Shown piece after piece: positions 6,105 through 11,567 of a stretch of 11,567 bases of DNA. The translations under genes and the position numbers were made by a program. Within the stretch, counting starts at the first letter, position 1. Every line of letters starts with the position of its first letter. Source of the DNA: Pseudomonadota bacterium (GTDB lineage: Bacteria > Pseudomonadota > Alphaproteobacteria > Acetobacterales > Acetobacteraceae); assembly GCA_021808185.1 (NCBI GenBank), contig JAKBCB010000075.1:1-11567 (forward strand), read 5' to 3'. Below the pieces are notes generated by a model, which saw only the letters and a program-made list of their open reading frames with translations, was not told the origin of the DNA and ran no database searches.

Positions 6105-7940
6105 TCAGCCCGCGTCCCAGTCCTCTGGTGGCCCCTCGGCGAACTCCGCGTCGGGCGGGGCGAAATCCGGGCCGTCCTCGGGCGGAGCGTCCGCCGCCTG
6201 CGCCGGCAGGCCATACGCATCCGCGCTGTCGTCGCGCACCGCCTCGATGCGCGCGCCGGGGAACGCCGCCAGGATCGCCTGCACCAGCGGGTGCTCGGCG
6301 GCGGCGGAGCGGCGGGCGGCGTCGGCGGCCTCGCCCTGGTCGGCGAGCGTGGGCTCACCGGCGGCGGTGGACAGCGCGATGGTCCAGCGCGTTCCGGTCG
6401 CCTCGCCCAGCACGGCGGCGAGGCGGGCGGCGAGGTCGCGCGGGGCTTCCGGTTCGGGGCGCAGCTCGATCACCGGGGGCGCGAAGCGGACGAGGTGCAC
6501 CGAATGCACCAGATGCGCGTGCAGCGTCGCCTCCCGCCGGGTTGCCACCATGGCCGCCACCTCGCGGTAGCTTCTGAACGTGGGCGCCGCCGCGATGGCG
6601 GGGGCCGCCGCGTAGGCCGGCGCGCCGTTGGCCACCGCGCGCGCGCCGCCCCCCCCGCCGGAGGGCGCCGGCGCGCCTGCCCCGGTGATCCCCCCCTCGG
6701 TCAGGCGGCGCACCAGATCGCCCGGGGGCGGCAGGTCGGCGACGTAGCAGAGCCGGATCAGCACCATTTCCGCCGCCGCCCGCCGGTCCGGCGCCTGTTC
6801 CACCTCGCCGATGCCCTTCAGCAGCATCTGCCACGCCCGGCCAAGCGCCGCGAGCGAAAGACGGTCGGCGAACGCGCCGCCGCGCATGCGTTCGGCTTCC
6901 GGCAATTCGGCACTCTCCCGCAGCGCGGGCACGGATTTCAGGCGCGTGACGGTGTGCACCAGATCCAGCAGATCCTGGAGCAGCACGCCGAGATCGGCGC
7001 CACGCTCATGCGCCCGGTCGGTCAGCGCCAGTGCCGCCGCCGGTTTTCCGGACATGACCGCTTCGAACAGGTCGAAAACGGAATCGCGATCCGCCAGGCC
7101 GAGCATGTCGGCGACGGCTTCGGCCAGAATGGTCTGCCCCGGCTCGGCCTGGGCGATGGCCTGATCCAGCAGGGATAGTCCGTCCCGCACCGAGCCGTCC
7201 GCCGCGCGCGCGATCAGCGCCAGTGCCTCCGGGGCGACGGGTACGCCTTCCTTCTCCGCCAGCCGCGCGAAATGCGCGGACAACTCGGCGATGGAGACGC
7301 GGCGCAGATCGAAACGCTGGCAGCGCGAGAGCACCGTCACCGGCACCTTGCGCAATTCGGTGGTGGCAAAGACGAAGGTGACGTGCGGCGGCGGTTCCTC
7401 CAGCGTCTTGAGCAGCGCGTTGAACGCGTTGCGCGAGAGCATGTGGACCTCGTCCACCACGAACACTTTCGTCCGCGCCTGCATGGGGCGGAAGCGCGTC
7501 GCCTCGATGATCTCGCGCACGTCGTCCACGCCGGTGCGCGAGGCGGCGTCCATCTCCTGCACGTCCGGGTGGCGGTCGGCGAGGATCGCGACACAGTTCG
7601 GGCACACGCCGCACGGGTCCGCCGTCGGGCCGCCCTGGCCGTCGGGGCCGATACAGTTCAACGCGCGGGCGATGATGCGCGCGGTGGTGGTTTTGCCGAC
7701 GCCGCGCACCCCCGTGAGCATGAAGGCGTGCGCCACCCGGTTCAGCGAGAAGGCGTTGCGCAGCGTGCGCACCATCGCTTCCTGGCCGATCAGGTTTTCG
7801 AAATTCGTCGGGCGGTATTTCCGGGCCAGCACCCGATAGGGCGTGGCAGCCGCCGCCGGCGGGGGGGTGTCGCCGAACAGGCCCGGCCCCTCGGGGACGG
7901 GCGGCGGTGCTGGCGCGTCTTCCTCGAACAGGCCGGACAT
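6105..7940 (-). CDS. dnaX: DNA polymerase III subunit tau (DnaX)
   Basis: 611 residues. DnaX is the ATPase of the clamp loader; its C-terminal part links the loader to polymerase and helicase. An N-terminal extension rich in Pro/Ala (1-34) precedes YRVLARKYRPTNFENLIGQ. The Walker A motif is GVRGVGKTTT (77-86), the zinc module has C96, C110, C113 and C116, Walker B is VFVVDEVHML (159-168), and SRC (205-207) carries the arginine finger. The clamp-loader collar follows, then a Gly/Ala/Pro linker (about 390-425) and an acidic C-terminal tau domain. I saw no A AAA AAG slippery heptamer, so a frameshifted gamma product is not predicted. The ATG at 7940 has only a weak SD (GGA). It begins 15 nt after the SRP RNA, so the two probably share a transcript. 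Confidence 0.97.
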   Translation of the reverse strand: MSGLFEEDAPAPPPVPEGPGLFGDTPPPAAAATPYRVLARKYRPTNFENLIGQEAMVRTLRNAFSLNRVAHAFMLTGVRGVGKTTTARIIARALNCIGPDGQGGPTADPCGVCPNCVAILADRHPDVQEMDAASRTGVDDVREIIEATRFRPMQARTKVFVVDEVHMLSRNAFNALLKTLEEPPPHVTFVFATTELRKVPVTVLSRCQRFDLRRVSIAELSAHFARLAEKEGVPVAPEALALIARAADGSVRDGLSLLDQAIAQAEPGQTILAEAVADMLGLADRDSVFDLFEAVMSGKPAAALALTDRAHERGADLGVLLQDLLDLVHTVTRLKSVPALRESAELPEAERMRGGAFADRLSLAALGRAWQMLLKGIGEVEQAPDRRAAAEMVLIRLCYVADLPPPGDLVRRLTEGGITGAGAPAPSGGGGGARAVANGAPAYAAAPAIAAAPTFRSYREVAAMVATRREATLHAHLVHSVHLVRFAPPVIELRPEPEAPRDLAARLAAVLGEATGTRWTIALSTAAGEPTLADQGEAADAARRSAAAEHPLVQAILAAFPGARIEAVRDDSADAYGLPAQAADAPPEDGPDFAPPDAEFAEGPPEDWDAG

Positions 7941-7955
7941 GCGTGATCCGAAGGT

Positions 7956-8052
7956 GGGAGGCCGAACAAACGACCCGAGCGGAAACTCGTTGCGGCTGCT
8001 TCCTTCCGGACCTGACCGGGTTGGCGAGGCGCCCGTCCGCCGCCGACCTCCC
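7956..8052 (-). ncRNA. ffs: Signal recognition particle RNA (4.5S, bacterial small type)
   Basis: About 97 nt. The minus strand carries the hallmark GTCAGGTCCGGAAGGAAGC followed by AGCC, which forms the Ffh-binding symmetric loop and the GGAA tetraloop of SRP RNA. The predicted ends pair: GGGAGGTCGG at the 5' end (8052 downward) with TCGGCCTCCC at the 3' end, giving about 10 bp including G-U pairs. This sets the boundaries. The RNA with Ffh directs ribosomes making membrane proteins to FtsY. No protein gene fits this stretch. The end coordinates are structural predictions, good to a few bases. Confidence 0.93.
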
Positions 8053-8059
8053 GCGCGAA

Positions 8060-8088
8060 CATATGCCCTCTGTCGCGCCGCCCCGCAA
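8060..8088 (-). promoter_or_regulatory. Sigma-70-type promoter of ffs (and probably dnaX)
   Basis: On the minus strand TTGCGG (8083-8088) and CATATG (8060-8065) are separated by 17 bp. The -10 box ends 7 nt before the predicted first G of the SRP RNA at 8052. Box matches are moderate, but the spacing and agreement with the independently predicted RNA 5' end make it convincing for a strong stable-RNA promoter. Confidence 0.65.
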
Positions 8089-8146
8089 GGTTGCCGCTCA
8101 CGCCCGCCGCGTGGCAGGGTCGGACGGCCCCGGGGAGAGGCCGCGC

Positions 8147-9079
8147 ATGACCCTGATCCTTGCCACCCGCCCGAACAGCTATGCCGGCAGCCCGCTGGAC
8201 CGCGCCGCCGCCCGCCGCGACGACCCGGCCTGGATCGCGGCCAGCCTGGCCGACCCCGCGACGCTGTGGGCGCCGGTCTGGCGCGCGAAAAACCTGATGC
8301 AGGGCGTCGATGCGGGCTCGCCGCAGGCGGTGTTCCTGACCGGCGAGGCCGCCGAGGCGGTGCGGATGGAGGGCGGCCCCTGGGCCTTCCTCGGCCTGCT
8401 GGGGGAGACGGCGGTGTTCGGCGTCGATGTCAGCACGGCCGAAGACCCGCTGCCGCTGCTGCCGGACAGCGGATTTTCGTTCACCGATCTGCGCGCGGTG
8501 CGCGGCAAGCTTGCCAACGATGACGCCTCCATCCTCGCCCATGCCCGCGCGCTGATGCACTGGCGGACCAAGCACGGGTTCTGCGGCGTCTGCGGTTCGT
8601 CCTGCGAGGCGCGCAGCGCCGGCCATGTGATGCACTGTGTGAACCCGGCTTGCGGGGCGGACAATTTCCCGCGCACCGACCCCGCCGTCATCATGCTGGT
8701 GCATCGCGGCGACCGCGCGCTGCTGGGGCATTCGGCGCGGTTTCCGCTGGCGAACATGTATTCCACCCTGGCCGGCTTCGTCGAACCCGGCGAGAGCCTG
8801 GAGGAAGCCGTCGCCCGCGAGGTGTTCGAGGAAGCCGGCGTGCGCGTGACGCGCGTGCAATACCATTCCAGCCAGCCCTGGCCCTTCCCGGCCTCGATCA
8901 TGCTCGGTTTCTATGCCGAGGCGCTGGGCGAGGAGATTGTCATCGACTCCGCCGAACTGGTCGATGCCCGCTGGTTCACCCGCGAGGACATCCGCAACCG
9001 CGAGGCCCTGGGCTTCACCGTCCCGCCGCCGGACAGCATTGCCCGTCATTTGATCGACGATTGGATGAAGGCGGGGTGA
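8147..9079 (+). CDS. nudC: NADH pyrophosphatase NudC (NAD-cap decapping Nudix hydrolase)
   Basis: 310 residues from the ATG at 8147, with GAGAGG 6 nt upstream; longer in-frame extensions would run through the SRP RNA region and are rejected. NudC splits NAD(H) into NMN(H) and AMP and removes NAD caps from RNA 5' ends. Visible: an N-terminal domain (1-140); a zinc site C146-x2-C149 with C164-x4-C169; the Nudix box from G210 to V232 (GX5EX7REUXEEXGU: G210, E216, R224, E225, E228, E229, G231); and SQPWPFPASIM (242-252), the NudC-specific motif that distinguishes it from other Nudix enzymes. It is transcribed away from ffs across a 94-bp intergenic region. The DUF488 gene starts 6 nt after its stop, suggesting an operon. 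Confidence 0.96.
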   Translation: MTLILATRPNSYAGSPLDRAAARRDDPAWIAASLADPATLWAPVWRAKNLMQGVDAGSPQAVFLTGEAAEAVRMEGGPWAFLGLLGETAVFGVDVSTAEDPLPLLPDSGFSFTDLRAVRGKLANDDASILAHARALMHWRTKHGFCGVCGSSCEARSAGHVMHCVNPACGADNFPRTDPAVIMLVHRGDRALLGHSARFPLANMYSTLAGFVEPGESLEEAVAREVFEEAGVRVTRVQYHSSQPWPFPASIMLGFYAEALGEEIVIDSAELVDARWFTREDIRNREALGFTVPPPDSIARHLIDDWMKAG

Positions 9080-9085
9080 CGCGCG

Positions 9086-9520
9086 ATGGCCGCGGACGAG
9101 CTGTTTACCATCGGCTACGAGGGCAGCATTGTCGATGAGGTCGTGGCGTCGCTGCGCGCGGCCGGTGTGACGCATCTGCTCGACATCCGCGCCGTGCCGC
9201 AAAGCCGCAAGCCCGGCTTCTCGAAACGCCTGCTCAGCGGCACGCTGGAGGCGGCGGGAATCCACTACACCCACCTCAAGGGCCTCGGCACGCCCAAGGC
9301 CGGGCGGGACGCGGTGCGGCACGGCGATGTCGGCGCCATGCACCGCATTTTTCGCGCGCACATGCAGGAACCCGAGGCCCAGATGGACCTGGCGCGCGCC
9401 GCCGACATCGCCGCGCACGCGCCCGCGTGCCTGCTGTGCTTCGAGCGCGACCACACGCATTGCCACCGCCAGATCGTCGCCGACATGCTGGGGATGAAGA
9501 CCCGCCACTTGCAGCCCTGA
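9086..9520 (+). CDS. DUF488 family protein
   Basis: 144 residues. The start ATG lies 6 nt after the nudC stop, and the GGGGTGA at the end of nudC can act as its SD, so translation is probably coupled. Family marks: TIGYEG (8-13), LLDIRAVPQSRKPGFSK (31-47), GIHYTHLKGLG (58-68), LLCFERD (116-122) and CHR (126-128). The two conserved Cys-containing motifs and the D-x-R / SR pair near residues 33-41 suggest an enzymatic pocket. DUF488 proteins are small, soluble and widespread, and their biochemical role is not established to my knowledge. Pairing with nudC may hint at nucleotide or RNA metabolism, but that is inference from location only. Confidence 0.9.
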   Translation: MAADELFTIGYEGSIVDEVVASLRAAGVTHLLDIRAVPQSRKPGFSKRLLSGTLEAAGIHYTHLKGLGTPKAGRDAVRHGDVGAMHRIFRAHMQEPEAQMDLARAADIAAHAPACLLCFERDHTHCHRQIVADMLGMKTRHLQP

Positions 9521-9521
9521 C

Positions 9522-9556
9522 CCATGAATGCATGAGACAAACTCATGCATTCATGG
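9522..9556 (+). repeat. Perfect 15-bp inverted repeat (possible operator or terminator)
   Basis: CCATGAATGCATGAG (9522-9536) and its exact reverse complement CTCATGCATTCATGG (9542-9556) flank a 5-nt ACAAA loop. It starts 1 nt after the DUF488 stop, and its AT content is well above its surroundings. As RNA it would fold strongly, but no T-run follows closely (only TTTC and later TTTT), so a standard intrinsic terminator is not clear. The arms contain ATGCAT, itself palindromic, which would suit a dimeric DNA-binding protein controlling the downstream gene. Confidence 0.85.
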
Positions 9557-9603
9557 CCCATTTCTGCGGTTTTCGGCGGGCATGCCTCGCGGCAAACTCA
9601 TGC
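9538..9603 (+). repeat. Two direct copies of CAAACTCATGC
   Basis: An identical 11-bp sequence occurs at 9538-9548 (loop plus right arm of the inverted repeat) and at 9593-9603, 55 bp apart, the second just before the ribosome binding site of the MttB-like gene. The spacing is about five helical turns. It could be a second half-site for the same regulator, or chance. Evidence is only the sequence match. Confidence 0.45.
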
Positions 9604-9622
9604 CAAACGCGGAGGGATCGCC

Positions 9623-11170
9623 ATGGCCAGCGAGAGCGACACCGAACATCGGCGCACACGCGGCGGCGGGCGGGAGGCGCGGCAGCGCGGCCGGCTGCCC
9701 CCGGCCGCCCCCGCCTACATCACCCGCCGCATCCCGACCTACGACCTCGTCTCCGAGGAAGGCCTCGCGCGCATCGAGGACCGGGCCGACGCGATCCTTG
9801 AGGAAGTCGGGTTCGAGATTCGCGGCGACGACCGGGCCATCGCGCTGTTCAAGGCGGCCGGCGCCGAGGTGGACGGGTTCCGGCTGCGCTTTCCCAAGGG
9901 TCTCGTCCGCGCCATCATCCAGGCCAGCGCCCCGCGCGAATTTCTGCAACACGCCCGCAACCCCGCGCGCACCGTGCGCATCGGCGGCGACGCGACGGTG
10001 TTCTCCCCGGCCTACGGCTCGCCCTTCGTGACCGACGCCGAGCGCGGGCGCCGCTACGGCACGCTGGCCGATTTCGAGAATTTCGTGAAGCTGGCGTATT
10101 CCACGCCCTATCTGCATCACTCGGGCGGGACGGTGTGCGAGCCGGTGGACGTGCCGGTGAACAAGCGGCATCTGGACATGGTGTACGCGCACATGCGGCT
10201 TTCGGACAAAGCCTTCATGGGCTCCGTCACCACCGCCGCGCGCGCGGCCGATTCCATCGAGCTGTGCCGCGTGCTGTTCGGTGCCGAGTTCGTCGATCAG
10301 AACTGCGTCATTCTCGGCAACGTCAACGTCAATTCGCCGCTCGTGCTCGATGGCGAGGCAAGCCGCGTGATCCGCACCTATGCCGCCGCCAATCAGGCGC
10401 CGGTCTGCGTGCCGTTCATCCTCGGTGGCGCGATGGGGCCGGTGACGACGGCGGGTGCCCTCGCGCAATGCTTTGCCGAGGCCATGGTGTGCGTGGCGCT
10501 GGCGCAGCTGGAGCGGCCGGGCGCGCCCGCGATCCTCGGCAATTTCCTGTCATCGATGTCGTTGAAGTCGGGTGCTCCGACATTTGGCACGCCGGAACCG
10601 GCGCTGGCGTATTTCGCCATCGGCCAGTTGGCCCGCCGCCTCGGCGTGCCGCTGCGCTGCGGCGGCAATTTGTGCGCCTCGAAAATCCCCGACGCGCAGG
10701 CTGCCTACGAAAGTGCGAATTCGATGTGGCCGGCGTTCCTGTGCGGCGCCAATTTCATCCTGCATTCCGCCGGCTGGGCCGAGGGGGCGCTGGCGATGAA
10801 CTACGAGAAATTCGTCATGGACGTGGACCAGCTGGGTGCCTTCCATGTGCTCGCGGGTGGCATGCCGCTCGACGACAACGCGTTCGGGCTCGACGCCTTT
10901 CACGAAGTCGGGCCGGGCAAGCATTTCCTCGGCAGCGCGCACACCATGCGCAACTACGAAACCGCCTTCTACGACTTCGAACTTTCGGACAACAACTCGT
11001 ACGAACAATGGTCCGACGAAGGCTCGCTCGACATCGTCGCGCGCGCCGCGAAGAAATGGCGCCGCGTGCTGGCGGAGTACCAGCCGCCGCCGATGGATCC
11101 GGGCACCGACGAAGCCCTGCGCGAATTCATCGCCAAGAAGAAGGCGGCGGTGCCGGACGCGTGGCACTGA
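9623..11170 (+). CDS. MttB-family (trimethylamine methyltransferase-like) protein, non-pyrrolysine
   Basis: 515 residues from the ATG at 9623, with GGAGGG 6 nt upstream; an in-frame ATG further left at 9545 lies inside the inverted repeat and has no such site. The MttB family consists of TIM-barrel enzymes that pass a methyl group from quaternary or tertiary amines to a corrinoid protein. Family-like segments include LARIEDRADAILEEVGFEI (48-66), FILGGAMGPVTTAGALAQ (265-282), SLKSGAPTFGTPEPA (313-327) and FHEVGPGKHFLGSAHT (426-441). The methanogen enzyme places pyrrolysine at an in-frame UAG in its barrel; this gene has no internal TAG, so it belongs with the non-pyrrolysine homologs, some of which demethylate glycine betaine or related compounds. 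No corrinoid protein, activase or methyltetrahydrofolate methyltransferase is adjacent. Substrate unknown. Confidence 0.88.
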   Translation: MASESDTEHRRTRGGGREARQRGRLPPAAPAYITRRIPTYDLVSEEGLARIEDRADAILEEVGFEIRGDDRAIALFKAAGAEVDGFRLRFPKGLVRAIIQASAPREFLQHARNPARTVRIGGDATVFSPAYGSPFVTDAERGRRYGTLADFENFVKLAYSTPYLHHSGGTVCEPVDVPVNKRHLDMVYAHMRLSDKAFMGSVTTAARAADSIELCRVLFGAEFVDQNCVILGNVNVNSPLVLDGEASRVIRTYAAANQAPVCVPFILGGAMGPVTTAGALAQCFAEAMVCVALAQLERPGAPAILGNFLSSMSLKSGAPTFGTPEPALAYFAIGQLARRLGVPLRCGGNLCASKIPDAQAAYESANSMWPAFLCGANFILHSAGWAEGALAMNYEKFVMDVDQLGAFHVLAGGMPLDDNAFGLDAFHEVGPGKHFLGSAHTMRNYETAFYDFELSDNNSYEQWSDEGSLDIVARAAKKWRRVLAEYQPPPMDPGTDEALREFIAKKKAAVPDAWH

Positions 11171-11182
11171 AAGAATGGGGTG

Positions 11183-11202
11183 CAGGGGCCTTCCGGCCCC
11201 TG
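11183..11202 (+). terminator. Hairpin between convergent genes, likely bidirectional terminator
   Basis: A perfect 8-bp GC-rich stem (CAGGGGCC / GGCCCCTG) with a TTCC loop starts 12 nt after the MttB-like stop and ends 13 nt before the stop of the convergent UbiH-type gene. A moderate T-rich run (CCTTTGCTT) follows on the plus strand, and CATTCTTTC on the minus strand. The location between two convergent genes strongly supports termination. Confidence 0.7.
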
Positions 11203-11215
11203 GCCTTTGCTTCGA

Positions 11216-11567
11216 CTAAGCCGCCCCCATTGCCTGCCGGATGAACATCCGCTTCAGCGCCGGCATCCGGTGCACGGCGGCGATCCCCACGTCGCGCGCC
11301 GCGCGCAGCACGCGGCTGTTGCTGCTGAACAGCCGGTCCAGCGTGTCCGTCGCCGCGATCATCGCGAGGTTCGCCGGCCGCCGCGCCGCCTGGTAGCGGC
11401 GCAGCACCTCCACCCCGCCCGGGTCCTCGCCCGCCTCGACGGCGGCGATCACGAGGCGGGAGAGTTCGGCCACGTCGAGCAGCCCGGCGTTCAGCCCCTG
11501 GCCCGCGATCGGGTGCATCCCGTGCGCCGCGTCGCCCGCGAGTACGAGGCGGGTGTCGGTGTAGCGC
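11216..11567 (-). CDS. UbiH-type FAD-dependent monooxygenase (C-terminal part; 5' end outside window)
   Basis: 116 C-terminal residues; the reading frame stays open to the right edge, so the start lies beyond it. The visible part opens RYTDTRLVLAGDAAHGMHPI, followed by AGQGLNAGLLDVAEL. The GDAAH-x3-P-x2-GQG-x-N motif is the FAD-ribityl-binding signature of the ubiquinone-biosynthesis hydroxylases UbiH/UbiF/UbiI/UbiL and related flavoprotein monooxygenases. The end SSNSRVLRAARDVGIAAVH plus an Arg-rich helix matches the UbiH C-terminus (LFSN-x5-R-x2-G). It probably hydroxylates the ubiquinone ring at the inner membrane. Which position cannot be told from this fragment, so no symbol is given. 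Confidence 0.88.
   Translation of the reverse strand, partial: RYTDTRLVLAGDAAHGMHPIAGQGLNAGLLDVAELSRLVIAAVEAGEDPGGVEVLRRYQAARRPANLAMIAATDTLDRLFSSNSRVLRAARDVGIAAVHRMPALKRMFIRQAMGAA

Noticed and set aside
6105..7940. Programmed frameshift site in dnaX producing gamma
   Set aside because: No run of A's forming a slippery heptamer is present in the gene, and no frameshift-plus-stop arrangement stands out.
7907..8146. 80-codon N-terminal extension of nudC
   Set aside because: It crosses the SRP RNA and its promoter on the opposite strand and has no family resemblance. The ATG at 8147 has a good ribosome binding site and gives a standard NudC start.
8089..8146. nudC promoter with TTGCCG as the -35 box
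   Set aside because: No plausible -10 box lies 16-18 bp downstream.
9545..9622. Upstream ATG as start of the MttB-like gene
   Set aside because: It lies in the right arm of the inverted repeat with no ribosome binding site, while the ATG at 9623 has GGAGGG at 6 nt.

Overview
The window is GC-rich DNA with alphaproteobacterial gene content and order: an SRP RNA gene directly upstream of dnaX, the housekeeping set dnaX, ybaB and recR, a UbiH-type hydroxylase, and a pyrrolysine-free MttB-family protein. Rhodospirillales/Acetobacteraceae is a reasonable guess from composition and gene style, but the sequence alone does not prove it. It looks chromosomal. I see no insertion sequence, integrase, CRISPR array, tRNA or rRNA gene.

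Layout. Positions 1-1392 (minus strand) hold two tandem paralogous lipoprotein genes with glycine-zipper domains. The leftmost runs off the window. Each is preceded, about 75 nt upstream of its start, by the same 21-bp element, followed by a possible heat-shock-type promoter. Positions 1522-8052 (minus strand) read, in transcription order: SRP RNA (ffs), dnaX (DNA polymerase III tau/gamma), a chemoreceptor with a C-terminal PilZ domain, ybaB, recR, and an MFS transporter whose start codon overlaps the recR stop. The usual dnaX-ybaB-recR cluster is therefore interrupted by the chemoreceptor and extended by a transporter. Positions 8147-9520 (plus strand, divergent from ffs) hold nudC (NADH pyrophosphatase) and a DUF488 protein 6 nt downstream. 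After a 102-bp spacer with a perfect 15-bp inverted repeat comes an MttB-family methyltransferase-like gene (9623-11170). A hairpin, probably a bidirectional terminator, separates it from the convergent 3' part of a UbiH-family FAD monooxygenase that leaves the window on the right.

How the genes work together. ffs, dnaX, ybaB and recR serve protein targeting, replication, nucleoid structure and recombination repair. The chemoreceptor carries a periplasmic Cache sensor and a PilZ domain, so it probably joins small-molecule sensing to c-di-GMP. The MttB-like protein lies alone, with no corrinoid protein, reductive activator or pyl gene in view, so its substrate is open.

No clearly new multi-gene system is visible. 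The points most worth a second look are the PilZ-fused chemoreceptor inside the dnaX-ybaB-recR cluster, the shared upstream element of the lipoprotein pair, the palindrome before the MttB-like gene, and that orphan gene itself.
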